Assembly (NCBI GenBank): GCA_937922805.1
Contig: CALAJV010000014.1
Location: 31,741-95,740 of the forward strand
Length of the DNA: 64,000 nucleotides
Reading direction: 5' to 3'
DNA from: an uncultured Acidimicrobiales bacterium
Lineage (GTDB): Bacteria > Actinomycetota > Acidimicrobiia > Acidimicrobiales > SZUA-35
Every line of letters starts with the position of its first letter. The stretch's first letter is position 1. The translations under genes and the position numbers were made by a program. This document shows, piece by piece, positions 24,868 through 34,063 of the stretch. Under the pieces are notes generated by a model. That model saw nothing but the letters and a program-made list of their open reading frames with translations. It was not told where the DNA came from and did no database searches.

Positions 24868-24911
24868 TTGCTAACGTTTACTAACTAAGTATATACTATC
24901 TCATAAGATAG
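24868..24911 (+). promoter_or_regulatory. Candidate MerR-type promoter and operators for the YndJ fusion gene
   Basis: A -35-like TTGCTA (24868-24873) and a -10-like TATACT (24892-24897) are separated by 18 bp, one base longer than optimal, as at some MerR-controlled promoters. The -10 overlaps a 10-bp palindrome AGTATATACT (24888-24897). Just downstream is CTATCT-CATA-AGATAG, a perfect 6-bp inverted repeat (24896-24911). The region lies between the divergent MerR gene and the membrane protein gene. Confidence 0.5.
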
Positions 24912-24996
24912 AGACAGCACAATGTGAAAACTGGCCTGCAATCCCCGGATACCTCTATTAGGGCAACTGGCGATGACAACGACTGGAACAGATTGA

Positions 24997-26589
24997 ATGG
25001 CGGACACTGCGAAAGAAACCAAGCCAAGGGTCGATGAATCGGCTGACCCGCTACTGGCCCGACTGGAAGGGCCGTCGATTTTACCAACCGTCGGAGGCGC
25101 TGTCTGGCTACTTTGGTCCGTCGTTACCCGCCCTGAGTGGACGGTTGTGATTTTGATGATGTCGCCTTTCGTTCTCGTCCCGCTAGGCCTTCGCCTGGCC
25201 AGCGACCCGAGCACAGGCCCTACGACCGATTTGTTGAGACGAATCAGAACCGCCTCCATCCCACTCGCCCTAGTCGCCGCTCTCTCGTTTTCAGTTGATA
25301 CTGGAGCGGTAGCAGCGCTGCTAACGGTGCCCTGGCTCTTACTTACCATTACGGTTGCCACCGTTGGCCTTTTCCGATTCCTTTCCCGTCGCCGGTTCGA
25401 TGAGCCGGGCATTGGGGTCGACGCTGGGCTCGCTTTCCTCGCCGTCGGCGGCGCCTGGCTCACGTTGACTCGAATGGGAGCCAACCCGCTCGGCTTCAGC
25501 GACGTGATCGTTCGCCTCACCGCGGTTCACTTCCACTACGCCGGCTTTGCCCTTCCGATTGCCGCTGGCTTGGTCGCCATTCGAAGCAAACGCAGTTGGT
25601 TGTTTCCTCTGAGCACCATTTTCGGGGTTCCTCTGACCGCTATTGGAATTACTACTGGCGGCTTACTGGAGTGGTTCGCCGCTACCGTCATGGCCTGTGC
25701 CGGCATCGCTGTCGCCGGCACCATGATCCGTCATGCCGGCGAGCTCAGCGGATGGCCCAGTCAACTACTTCGACTAGCCGGTTGCGCTTTGATCGTTGGG
25801 ATGGGCCTGGCCTTGCTGTACTCGTGGAGTAATGGCTTTGATCTTATTGGCCTCGATTACCTGACCATCCCAACCATCGACTGGATGGTTCGCACTCATG
25901 GAAGCTTGAACGCGTTGGGGTTTGGACTACTAGCGCTCGTTGCGCTGACCGCTACGCAATCTTTCGGTAGCTCTACCGGTGTCAACCACCGTCGGAACTC
26001 GTTTCACCTGGGCCGGCCGAGCAATGATCATCTGGCGGCACTGCAAGCAGAGGCGGCCACGACCGAGCCAGACACAAGCGTTGGATTACTGTCGGATGGT
26101 CAGCCGAATGGAGAAATACCTGATGGTTTTCGTCTCGACATCTGGCAACGCCCGATTGACAATTTTGACGACGCGAAAGCGGCCATCGTCGAGTGGGCTG
26201 GCCACAAGCGAGCTGGAATCGCGTGTTTTCCTAGTCGGGCTCCAATCGAGGTAGGGCAAACGGTAAGCCTTGCGATTCCGGTCGGACCGATCTCGACAAC
26301 GGCCACCAGCCGAATCGTCGACGTTATCGACGAAGTCGACCGGTTTGGGTTTACCTACTTAGCACTCCCCCATCACCCTGAACGGGGAGAAGAAAGCTTC
26401 ATAGTGCATCGCCGGAATGATCAGCCGAGCGTCGCGTCGGATGCCGACCTCGACGCCACAGGTGGGACCGTTGAAGTTACGGCGGTTTGGAGTACCGGAG
26501 GGGTCGCCAGTGACCTCCTACGTCCGCTAACCCGGTTCCTTCAACGTCGGGCGATCGAACGATACTTGGTTGGTATCGCTGGCCGATAA
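24997..26589 (+). CDS. YndJ-like membrane protein fused to a DUF1990 domain
   Basis: A 530-residue protein. Residues about 25-325 form some nine to ten membrane segments matching the YndJ family (VGGAVWLLWSVVTRPEW, then VRLTAVHFHYAGFALPIAAG and MVRTHGSLNALGFGLLAL; the HFHYAGF and HGxxNALGF stretches are conserved). Residues about 370-530 are a soluble DUF1990 domain (FDDAKAAIVEWAGHK, GFTYLALPHHPERGEESFIV). In Bacillus the two functions are separate; here they are one chain. The His-rich membrane sites suggest a cofactor, but no function is established. It is likely controlled by the divergent MerR regulator. Confidence 0.85.
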   Translation: MADTAKETKPRVDESADPLLARLEGPSILPTVGGAVWLLWSVVTRPEWTVVILMMSPFVLVPLGLRLASDPSTGPTTDLLRRIRTASIPLALVAALSFSVDTGAVAALLTVPWLLLTITVATVGLFRFLSRRRFDEPGIGVDAGLAFLAVGGAWLTLTRMGANPLGFSDVIVRLTAVHFHYAGFALPIAAGLVAIRSKRSWLFPLSTIFGVPLTAIGITTGGLLEWFAATVMACAGIAVAGTMIRHAGELSGWPSQLLRLAGCALIVGMGLALLYSWSNGFDLIGLDYLTIPTIDWMVRTHGSLNALGFGLLALVALTATQSFGSSTGVNHRRNSFHLGRPSNDHLAALQAEAATTEPDTSVGLLSDGQPNGEIPDGFRLDIWQRPIDNFDDAKAAIVEWAGHKRAGIACFPSRAPIEVGQTVSLAIPVGPISTTATSRIVDVIDEVDRFGFTYLALPHHPERGEESFIVHRRNDQPSVASDADLDATGGTVEVTAVWSTGGVASDLLRPLTRFLQRRAIERYLVGIAGR

Positions 26590-26841
26590 GTTACGAGACG
26601 GTTGGGGCCCGTGTTGTCGAGAACGCTCTGCTCCGCAGCTATTGTGTTTCGACTTTCGGGGTGGCCGTCATACGATCGTCAACGTCTCGCCATAGATGGC
26701 GACCTTTTAGGTCTAAATGCTTAAGTCAGGACCATTGGTGACCGATGGCACGGCAGCGTGTTCGGCACCGGTCGGTACGATCGACGCAAGCGCCGTGGTT
26801 CAACTGCGTTCTACCTTCCGATCGCATCAGCCAAGGTGTCC

Positions 26842-28314
26842 ATGTCTTTCCAGCAATTCCGCCTCGATCCGCGCACAAACCTGCTATCAGGTCTGGTTGT
26901 CGCCCTGGCCTTGATTCCCGAGGCCATCTCATTCTCCATTATCGCTGGCGTCGACCCCAAGGTTGGGCTGTACGCATCGTTTTCGATTGCCATCATTATC
27001 TCGTTCGCTGGTGGTCGCCCAGGCATGATTTCGGCCGCTACTGGAGCGATGGCGCTGGTTATTGTCTCGCTGGTCGAACAGTACGGAACTGGCTACTTGT
27101 TCGCGGCAACGATCTTGGCTGGCGTAATCCAGGTTGGACTGGGTTACCTCGGCGTTGGCGAGCTCATGCGTTTCGTGCCGAGGACGGTGATGATCGGCTT
27201 TGTTAATGCTCTTGCCATCCTGATCTTCCTCGCTCAGATTCCTCACATCTTTTTGACCGAGACCGGCGCGCCGCAAACGATGAATCTGTTGTTCATCGCT
27301 GCTGGACTCGCAATCATTTATGGGCTTCCCCGCATTAACAAGGCGGTACCTTCGCCTCTCGTTGCAATCGTTGTGCTTGCCTCTATAACTATGGCTCTCA
27401 ACCTGGATCTCCCAACCGTTGGCGACATGGGCGAGTTGCCGAGCACGATCCCATTCTTCGGTCTTCCTGAGGTCCCGTTGGGGCTTGAAATGTTCCAGGT
27501 TATTCTCCCGTATTCGATCACGCTGGCTTTGGTTGGCCTGCTTGAATCGCTCTTGACGGCCCAGCTTCTTGACGACCTGACCGACACTGGTTCTGACAAA
27601 AACATGGAAGCTCGCGGGCAAGGAGTTGCCAACATCGCAACCGGCTTCCTTGGGGGCATGGCCGGATGCGCCATGATCGGTCAGTCAATGATCAACCATC
27701 AATCTGGTGGCCGAACCCGCCTCTCGACCTTAGCGTCGGGCGTATTTCTGTTAATTCTGATTCTGGGCCTAGGCGACCTCGTGGCTCAAATTCCGATGGC
27801 GGCGCTGGTTGCGGTCATGATCATGGTTTCGATCGGCACGTTCAACTGGTCAAGTATTAAGCCCGAGGTTGTTCGTTCGGTTCCAGTAGCCGAGACGCTC
27901 GTTATGATCACCACCGTTGGGGTCGTAGTGTTTACTCACAACTTGGCCTACGGCGTTGGAGCTGGCATCGTGTTGTCGGCTGTCTTCTTCGTCCGCCACG
28001 TTTCCCATGTGGTCAACGTCACGAGTGTGGTCGACCCAGACAATGCTGAACGTTTATATGCAGTCCGGGGCGAACTTTTCTTCGGTTCCACCAACGAGCT
28101 CGTTCACTCGTTCGACTACGACTCGGTAAACGTGCCGTTGGTTGAAATCGACCTCACCGAAGCTCGAGTCTGGGATACCTCAGCAGTTGCTGCGCTCGAC
28201 ACAGTCGTTGCCAAGTTCGCCGACCGAGGTATTGAAGCGAAGCTAATCGGCCTGAACCGTCACGCCGAACGGCTCCACGGTAAAACCACCGGGAAAGTCT
28301 CAACCGGACACTAG
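26842..28314 (+). CDS. SulP-family anion transporter with STAS domain
   Basis: A 490-residue SLC26/SulP permease. The family signature near the N-terminus (NLLSGLVVALALIPEAISFS) is followed by about 12 membrane helices and a C-terminal STAS domain (about 395-485; LFFGSTNELVHSFDY, DLTEARVWDTSAVAALD). Members move sulfate, bicarbonate or other anions with Na+ or H+; the short Actinobacteria-type architecture does not allow a substrate call. ATG 26842 has AAGG about 8 nt upstream and gives the usual N-terminus; a longer frame to 26758 is not hydrophobic or conserved in look. Confidence 0.92.
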   Translation: MSFQQFRLDPRTNLLSGLVVALALIPEAISFSIIAGVDPKVGLYASFSIAIIISFAGGRPGMISAATGAMALVIVSLVEQYGTGYLFAATILAGVIQVGLGYLGVGELMRFVPRTVMIGFVNALAILIFLAQIPHIFLTETGAPQTMNLLFIAAGLAIIYGLPRINKAVPSPLVAIVVLASITMALNLDLPTVGDMGELPSTIPFFGLPEVPLGLEMFQVILPYSITLALVGLLESLLTAQLLDDLTDTGSDKNMEARGQGVANIATGFLGGMAGCAMIGQSMINHQSGGRTRLSTLASGVFLLILILGLGDLVAQIPMAALVAVMIMVSIGTFNWSSIKPEVVRSVPVAETLVMITTVGVVVFTHNLAYGVGAGIVLSAVFFVRHVSHVVNVTSVVDPDNAERLYAVRGELFFGSTNELVHSFDYDSVNVPLVEIDLTEARVWDTSAVAALDTVVAKFADRGIEAKLIGLNRHAERLHGKTTGKVSTGH

Positions 28315-28405
28315 AAGCACAACTCGTTCTGTCCGTTTCGCAGGGCTCGGTCGTGTACTCGTTGGTTTCGGACTCTGTTGCGTTCTGACCGGGCACCAAG
28401 AACGT

Positions 28406-29200
28406 TCACCCATCGTTAACTTGTTCAGCCATCCACTGTCGTTTCACCTTTCGCCAATCCTCATCGGTGTGGAGTCGACGCCAATAGGGTGAAATTGAGG
28501 CGCCGTTGAGATCAATGCCTCGGTCGATGGCTAGGTGACGGCGGACTGCCCGAACTTCGGCCGCTTCGCCGTGAACGAAGATGTCGAACGTGCCGTCTGG
28601 AAATGCTGCTGCGGCAACTGAATCGGCCACCCATTGCTCAGAGTCAGCGGCCTGTTTGCGGTAGAGCCAGCGGATCTCGACGTCGTCAGCTTGTGGGAGC
28701 TCGATTTCGTACCCTGGTCCATCGACGACTACGAAAACAAGTCCGCGACCGCCGGGGCCGATCCGCTGCAAGCTGGCACCGATCGCTCCGACAGCGCTCT
28801 CATCTCCTACAAAAAGGTGCCAGTCAACGTTCGGTGATGGGGCATATGAGCCTCCTGGTCCGTCAAATTGAAGCCGATCTCCAGGCTTGGCCCGTTGGGC
28901 CCAACTACCGGCGTACCCGGAATCACCGTGGGCAACGAAGTCAATAGACAGCGCTTGACTTTCTGGTCGCCATTCCCGGATCGTGAAGCGCCTTGGCCGG
29001 GGGCGGTATTCGTCTGGTATGCCGACGAGATCTTCGGGCCCAAACGGAACGGTAACCGGCGACTCTGCCGGAAGGAACCGGGCGTTGATATAGGCGTCGG
29101 TTGCGGTGGCACCCTCGAACTGATCGAGGGTGCCACCGGTTAGAACGACGCGCAGTACATCTGGGCTGAGTTTTTCGACGTGGTCAACTTCTGCATACAT
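28406..29200 (-). CDS. Siderophore-interacting protein (FAD ferric-siderophore reductase)
   Basis: A 264-residue SIP/ViuB-type enzyme that reduces Fe(III)-siderophores to release iron in the cytoplasm. The FAD-binding motif is RPRRFTIREW, the flavin-phosphate region GYAGSWAQRAKPGD, the NAD(P)H domain has LFVGDESAVGAI, and the C-terminus shows the family's FVHGEAAEVRAVRRHL and SPYWRRLHTDEDWR. It follows the VOC gene by 50 bp on the same strand. The operon has a DtxR/IdeR-like box ahead of it, in accord with iron control. Confidence 0.92.
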   Translation of the reverse strand: MYAEVDHVEKLSPDVLRVVLTGGTLDQFEGATATDAYINARFLPAESPVTVPFGPEDLVGIPDEYRPRPRRFTIREWRPESQALSIDFVAHGDSGYAGSWAQRAKPGDRLQFDGPGGSYAPSPNVDWHLFVGDESAVGAIGASLQRIGPGGRGLVFVVVDGPGYEIELPQADDVEIRWLYRKQAADSEQWVADSVAAAAFPDGTFDIFVHGEAAEVRAVRRHLAIDRGIDLNGASISPYWRRLHTDEDWRKVKRQWMAEQVNDG

Positions 29201-29250
29201 AGGTTTCTCCTTGAGTCTGAATTGTGCTGTTGGTTGCTTTGGGGCGAGCT

Positions 29251-29649
29251 CTACACCGCTCCGATGGCGTGATTGGAGTTCACGACGAGGGTGTTACCCT
29301 CGGGATCGGTTGCGGTGAAACGGTCGTGGGGGTGGCCCCGCTGGATCACCGACGGTGTTGCCCCTTCGGCCTTGAGAACGGCTCGGGTTTCGTCAATGTC
29401 GTCAACAATCAGGTCTAAGGTTGCGACTCCAGGTTGGCCGGATTGAATGATTAGATGGGTTCCACCCCGAAGCTCAACGATCGATGCCCGACCCATGTTC
29501 ACCACAAGGCGCATGCCGATTGCGGTGTAGAAGTTGGTCATTGTGTTTACGTCGGCAGCCGAGATGGACATGTGGCCGATTCCGAATCGAGGTCGAAGAT
29601 CTTCATTTTCGCTACGAGTGGTGGCCGGTTTGCGTTGCAATACTGACAT
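29251..29649 (-). CDS. VOC/glyoxalase-family protein
   Basis: A 132-residue vicinal-oxygen-chelate protein. The fold shows GIGHMSISAADVNTMTNFY (first beta-alpha unit with metal His), the LRGGTHLIIQSG strand, and the closing FTATDPEGNTLVVNSNH with a metal-binding position. ATG 29649 is supported by GAAGGAGA upstream; a TTG further up would swallow that site. It is the first gene of an operon with the siderophore-interacting protein. Substrate unknown; such proteins range from dioxygenases to resistance proteins. Confidence 0.85.
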   Translation of the reverse strand: MSVLQRKPATTRSENEDLRPRFGIGHMSISAADVNTMTNFYTAIGMRLVVNMGRASIVELRGGTHLIIQSGQPGVATLDLIVDDIDETRAVLKAEGATPSVIQRGHPHDRFTATDPEGNTLVVNSNHAIGAV

Positions 29650-29675
29650 TAAGATAATCTCCTTCAAGAGGTTTG

Positions 29676-29694
29676 TTAGGTAAGGTTAACAACC
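29676..29694 (-). promoter_or_regulatory. DtxR/IdeR-like iron box ahead of VOC-SIP operon
   Basis: TTAGGTAAGGTTAACAACC matches the DtxR/IdeR consensus TTAGGTTAGGCTAACCTAA at 13 of 19 positions by hand count, with the first half-site nearly perfect and the last four bases mismatched. It begins 26 bp upstream of the VOC start and precedes a siderophore reductase gene, which is the expected target class. Confidence 0.5.
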
Positions 29695-29827
29695 GACGTC
29701 TAGTCTGCTATATTCCCCTTCAGAAAAGAAATTGCCCAGAGACTCACGAACTCCCTGTTCAAGCCGAGTTTGAACCAAACCCGACGAGGCGTTAGGGTCG
29801 GGCGACCCCGTTATTAGGAGAACCAGA

Positions 29828-30796
29828 GTGACTCGGCTTGGCTACCAAATTCCGAACTTTACCTATCCTGGCGTCGATGAATCCGACATCTTCGCTTCGG
29901 TGATCGCTCAGGCTAAGGCGGCCGAGGCCGCCGGTTTCGACCGGGTGTTCGTGATGGATCACTTCTACCAATTGCCGGGGATAGGAGCACCCAACGAACC
30001 AATGTTTGAGTGCTACACCATGCTCTCTGCGCTTGCCCAACATACTGAAACGGTTCGCTTGTCATCGCTAGTAACCGGGAACACGTATCGTCACCCCACG
30101 TTGCTAGCGAAGACAATTACCGCGCTCGACCATGTCTCCAACGGTCGAGCCACACTTGGGATTGGAGCCGGCTGGTTTGAGCTAGAGCACAATTCGCTCG
30201 GATACGAGTTCGGGACGTTTACCGATCGTTTCGAGAAGCTAGAAGAGTCGCTTCAAATTATCGGTCCGATGCTGCGGGGCGAGCCAGTAAGCCTAGACGG
30301 GAAGCACTATCAGGTTGTTGACGCCATCAACTCCCCTGCTCCGATTTCTCGGATCCCAATCATGATCGGCGGAAACGGTGAGAAAAAGACGTTACGTATG
30401 GTCGCTCAGTATGCCGATGAGTCGAACCTTGCCACTGGGCCGATCGAAGAGATACCGCGCAAACTCGATGCGCTCGCCGCTCATTGCGAGCGACTTGGCC
30501 GCGATCGCTCCGAGATCAAGGTGACCAAGCTGCAAATGGTGCTGGTAGCTCCGACTATGGAAGAAGCCGAATCCGACTTAAACAACATTGCCACCGTTAA
30601 AGGATGGAACGACGAGGTCATCGAGGTCGTGAAGAGTATTTTGATCTACGGCGACGCCGACACGGTTGGCGAGCGACTCCAAGCCTGTATGGACACCGGT
30701 ATCGACGGCATGACCATTAACCTTCCGGGCAACGGCCACGACACCGACCGAATTGGTCTCCTAGGCGAGATTGGACTAGCGGCCACAGCCAGCTGA
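29828..30796 (+). CDS. F420-dependent LLM-class oxidoreductase
   Basis: A 322-residue luciferase-like monooxygenase-fold protein of the TIM-barrel F420 group. It shows YQIPNFTYPG at the N-terminus, EAAGFDRVFVMDHFYQLPG, LVTGNTYRHPTLLAKTITAL and the substrate or cofactor loop TLGIGAGWFELEHNSLGYEF, then IPIMIGGNGEKKTLRM. These match the TIGR03560-type subfamily found in actinobacteria. GTG 29828 follows AGGAG at a good distance. The gene stands alone, divergent from the iron operon; the substrate is unknown. Confidence 0.9.
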   Translation: MTRLGYQIPNFTYPGVDESDIFASVIAQAKAAEAAGFDRVFVMDHFYQLPGIGAPNEPMFECYTMLSALAQHTETVRLSSLVTGNTYRHPTLLAKTITALDHVSNGRATLGIGAGWFELEHNSLGYEFGTFTDRFEKLEESLQIIGPMLRGEPVSLDGKHYQVVDAINSPAPISRIPIMIGGNGEKKTLRMVAQYADESNLATGPIEEIPRKLDALAAHCERLGRDRSEIKVTKLQMVLVAPTMEEAESDLNNIATVKGWNDEVIEVVKSILIYGDADTVGERLQACMDTGIDGMTINLPGNGHDTDRIGLLGEIGLAATAS

Positions 30797-30934
30797 TGCC
30801 AGCCGGTTCACACCAGGCAAACCCCGTAGCGCCTCGCTAATCAGGAAGTTCCGGGACGAGCTGGGATCGGCAAGCTGTGTGACTGCTCCCAGACCAGTTG
30901 AGGAAGCTGCTTTGACTGCTCGCTGCGTCGAACC

Positions 30935-31204
30935 TCAGCCGTCGTTACCGGAGGCTGGCTCAGACGCTGTTTTGGCGTTTTTGACCCTGATTCGCTCGCC
31001 GTCGAGATCGGTTCCGTTCAAGTTGCGGACCGCTGCTTTAGCGTCGCCAACTTTCGGCATTTCAACGAACCCGAACCCTTTTGACCGTCCGGTTTTCGCG
31101 TCGGTCACGATGGTGCACGATTGGACCGCTCCGTACGCTTCGAACAGATCTTTTAGGTCAGACTCGGTTGTTGATCGGTCAAGGTTACGAACGAGCAGTC
31201 TCAT
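30935..31204 (-). CDS. Small RRM RNA-binding protein
   Basis: An 89-residue protein made of a single RNA-recognition motif. RNP2 is LLVRNL at the N-terminus and RNP1 is KGFGFVEM, with the two aromatic RNA-stacking residues in place. A short Ser/Gly/Asp tail follows. Stand-alone RRM proteins are best known from cyanobacteria and some other phyla; here it would act as an RNA-binding or RNA chaperone protein. ATG 31204 matches the RRM boundary; the longer frame to 31270 adds no conserved residues. The ribosome site is weak. Confidence 0.9.
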   Translation of the reverse strand: MRLLVRNLDRSTTESDLKDLFEAYGAVQSCTIVTDAKTGRSKGFGFVEMPKVGDAKAAVRNLNGTDLDGERIRVKNAKTASEPASGNDG

Positions 31205-31450
31205 TGTCTGAGTCTGCCACTGCTGGCCGAGCACCCACACGCCAACAGCAATTCGAGACATGACTGCCAATCAATTCGACCATAACTAGCCGATCGCTGG
31301 TCTCGGAACGTCCGGTTGTTCGCTGAGGTTCGAAAACGGCTTCGTCGCTCACTTCGCGAAGTTGCTAGTTCCGCCCCGCTAAATCCACTGGAAACCACTG
31401 CTGCTGGCATCTGGTAACGGACCGAACCTCATGAAGGTTGGAACTCAACA

Positions 31451-32317
31451 ATGACCGCTCGTGGCCGACGCGATTCTGTGGCCACTCCAACCCGACAGAA
31501 GCGATCCAAGCGAAATCGGTTGGCCGCGTTTGTACCACTGGGAATTCTGGTCGTGGCGTGGTTAGCGGCGGCGTGTACTTCTTCCATCGCAGCGGATAGG
31601 GCAACGGGTGAACAAGGCGCTGGCGCCGAGCCAGCACTAACTTCAGGTTCTACCACAACCTTTGAGCTACCAACACCGTCAACAACGTCAACAACGCTAG
31701 GTTCAGCCAGTCGACCGTTCTACCGGTCGCCGCCGCTCACGGCCCCGGGCACGACGTTAACTCCGGTAAACCCGACGGTTTTGGCGTTTGTGGCGCCAGC
31801 TTCTTCTGGCCAGTTCGTCACCGCAACAAGCGAAGGACAAGTTGCAGGCCGTGGTCCCTTGCAGACCTACCGCGTCGAGGTAGAAACGACACTCGACTTC
31901 GATGTGGCCGAATTCGCCGAAATCGTCGATCGGACGTTACGTTCGCCCAGAAGCTGGATTGGTGATGGGTCGATTTCGCTACAGCGAGTCGCAAGTGGCG
32001 CTAACTTACGGATCGTGCTCGCTACCCCTGACACCACTGATCGGCTTTGCGCTCCGTTGCGAACTAACAACTATTTCTCCTGCCGCTCGGGTGATGACGT
32101 TGTAATCAATGCCAGCCGATGGGCGAACGCTACAACGGCTTGGCAGTCGTCGATCGACGACTACCGTGCCTATGTGATCAACCACGAGGTTGGCCACTTC
32201 TTGGGCTACGGCCATGTCGGCTGCCCGAAGGCTGGTGCTTTGGCGCCAGTCATGATGCAACAAACCAAGTCGATCGGTGCGTGTAGCCCAAACTCCTGGG
32301 TCTATCCCGGGAGGTGA
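31451..32317 (+). CDS. DUF3152 lipoprotein, metalloprotease-like
   Basis: A 288-residue secreted protein. A basic start and hydrophobic stretch end in the lipobox LAAAC (about 31-35), so it is probably a lipoprotein. A Ser/Thr linker leads to a DUF3152 domain, where YRVEVETTLDFDVAEFAEIV opens the domain and INHEVGHFLGYGHVGC (His245 region) carries the HExxHxxxxxH metal-binding pattern. The fold is therefore likely to be a zinc peptidase, though activity in this family is little studied. An AAGG lies upstream of the ATG. Confidence 0.88.
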   Translation: MTARGRRDSVATPTRQKRSKRNRLAAFVPLGILVVAWLAAACTSSIAADRATGEQGAGAEPALTSGSTTTFELPTPSTTSTTLGSASRPFYRSPPLTAPGTTLTPVNPTVLAFVAPASSGQFVTATSEGQVAGRGPLQTYRVEVETTLDFDVAEFAEIVDRTLRSPRSWIGDGSISLQRVASGANLRIVLATPDTTDRLCAPLRTNNYFSCRSGDDVVINASRWANATTAWQSSIDDYRAYVINHEVGHFLGYGHVGCPKAGALAPVMMQQTKSIGACSPNSWVYPGR

Positions 32318-32530
32318 CGGGCAACCGGTTCGGATAAGCAGTCCGACGTTGCCACCGCCTTCGCTGAAAGCTCTCTCGCCTACAACAAGGTTACGTTGGT
32401 CGGTCTGGACTTTGCCCTTGCGACAAATGGGTTGGGCACACCGGCCGGTACCTGTTCCTCCACCAACGATGACGGAGAAACGAGCGACTGCGCGGAAGCG
32501 ATGCGGTAGAAGCTGATAGGTTCGAACTCT

Positions 32531-33439
32531 ATGAACCGCACCTACCCAATCGGAATACCGGGCGAGCCGTGGACAGCCGAGCACAAGCAGGCCTGGTTTG
32601 ATGCCCGAACCGTTGAACGGAGTTATAGCGACGAGGTGCTAGCCAAGCTTGACCGGCTCGACGGCTCGTTCGAAACGGTCCAGTACGGCACGTTGCCACT
32701 TGATTCGCAACGCTACCCGCTTTGGGCAATTGTGGCTGCTAGCGACAACACCGCCCCGTGGGTCCTTGTAACCGGCGGAGTCCACGGATACGAAACCAGT
32801 GGCGTGCAAGGGGCGATCAGGTTTCTCGAAACAGTGGCGTCGTCGTATCGGGACCGGATCAATATGTTGGTAGCGCCCTGTGTTAGTCCTTGGGGGTACG
32901 AGGTTATTAATCGCTGGAATCCAAACTGTGTCGACCCCAATCGCTCTTTCCACCTCGACAGTCCTTCAGAAGAAGCGGCGGCGCTGATGGCTCTGGTAGC
33001 AAGCTTTGACGTTCGTTTCACCATGCACATGGACCTTCACGAAACTACCGACACCGACGAAACTGAATTCCGACCAGCAGCGGCAGCACGAGACGGGAAA
33101 ACATTCGAACCGGGCACCATCCCGGACGGGTTTTACACCGTGGGTGATACGGAGAACCCACAGCCTGAGTTTCAGGCTGCAATCATCGCTGGCGTCGAAG
33201 CGGTCACCCATATTGCGCCGCCCGATGAGTCAGAGTGCCTGATCGGGGAACCTCTGGTCGACCGAGGCGTGATTAACTACCGATACCGAGAATGGGGTCT
33301 GTGCGCCGGCATGACCGATGCTACGTTTACGACCACCACTGAGGTCTATCCAGATAGTCCGAACGCTACTGATGAGAGTTGTATCGAGGCTCAGTTGGCG
33401 GCCGTCCAAGCCGGACTCGAATTTGTTCTGGGGTCATGA
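32531..33439 (+). CDS. M14-family zinc carboxypeptidase-like protein
   Basis: A 302-residue M14 (succinylglutamate desuccinylase/carboxypeptidase) fold. The zinc ligands are in GGVHGYETS (His85, Glu88) and HMDLHETTD; DPNRSF supplies the substrate-binding Asn/Arg pair; and the catalytic Glu is in TTTTEVYPDS. There is no signal peptide, so it acts in the cytoplasm on a small amide or peptide, perhaps in cell-wall peptide recycling. It begins 214 bp after the DUF3152 gene. Confidence 0.82.
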   Translation: MNRTYPIGIPGEPWTAEHKQAWFDARTVERSYSDEVLAKLDRLDGSFETVQYGTLPLDSQRYPLWAIVAASDNTAPWVLVTGGVHGYETSGVQGAIRFLETVASSYRDRINMLVAPCVSPWGYEVINRWNPNCVDPNRSFHLDSPSEEAAALMALVASFDVRFTMHMDLHETTDTDETEFRPAAAARDGKTFEPGTIPDGFYTVGDTENPQPEFQAAIIAGVEAVTHIAPPDESECLIGEPLVDRGVINYRYREWGLCAGMTDATFTTTTEVYPDSPNATDESCIEAQLAAVQAGLEFVLGS

Positions 33440-33506
33440 TGCCACGATGGCCCAACAGCTTGTCGGTGACGCCAACATTGGCTTTACGAATTGGTAGATT
33501 TTCATA

Positions 33507-33902
33507 ATGGCCGAGAAAACACCGCCAAGGTTCAGAAAAACTAAAACCGATAAGTGGGCGGTGATGGCGCCCGTAGCCGACCTTGAGAAGGCACTAGCCG
33601 AAGGCGGCAAAATCGAGGTGCTAAAGAAGTCTGGAGATACGTCGAGCTTCACCGTGGCTTCTCTCGGCAAGCCGTTCGATGTCGACGGCGAAATGATGTG
33701 CTACGGCTACGGACCTGAAACCGAAGAAGAGCAAAAGAAGCGGACCAGCGGCTCTAACCCCGGAGCTACCCCAGCCGAAGAAGTCCCGCATTCTGCTAGC
33801 GATCCGATGCTTGATCGACAATTCTCCGAACATACCCCCGACCCTTCTGAACCCTTACCTGATTATCAGGGCGGCGCCGAAGACGAATGGGGTGGGTCGT
33901 AG
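33507..33902 (+). CDS. Hypothetical protein, disordered C-terminus
   Basis: A 131-residue soluble protein. The first 75 residues look folded (DKWAVMAPVADLEKALAEGG, then IEVLKKSGDTSSFTVASLGK and a YGYGPETEEE turn). The rest is acidic and Pro/Ser-rich, ending DYQGGAEDEWGGS. No family was recognised. It lies 67 bp after the M14 gene on the same strand, with a poor ribosome site. Its coding quality is good, and no competing frame covers it well. Confidence 0.6.
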   Translation: MAEKTPPRFRKTKTDKWAVMAPVADLEKALAEGGKIEVLKKSGDTSSFTVASLGKPFDVDGEMMCYGYGPETEEEQKKRTSGSNPGATPAEEVPHSASDPMLDRQFSEHTPDPSEPLPDYQGGAEDEWGGS

Positions 33903-34063
33903 AAGCAGCGGGTCAAACTTAATCTCACGTGCAATCGGCAAGATTGCTAGATCATACTTCAACTGATCCTCACACGTACTGGTCGGGCCCTTGTTGGGTC
34001 TTCAAACCAAGTGGAACGACGTTCCCATAACCGCCAAAAGACAATCGAGTCCGCTGCTGGCGT

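Noticed and set aside
24885..25520. Minus-strand frame of 211 codons within the YndJ fusion region
   Set aside because: Low-complexity Ser/Arg/Thr translation antisense to well-defined membrane helices of YndJ; no family pattern.
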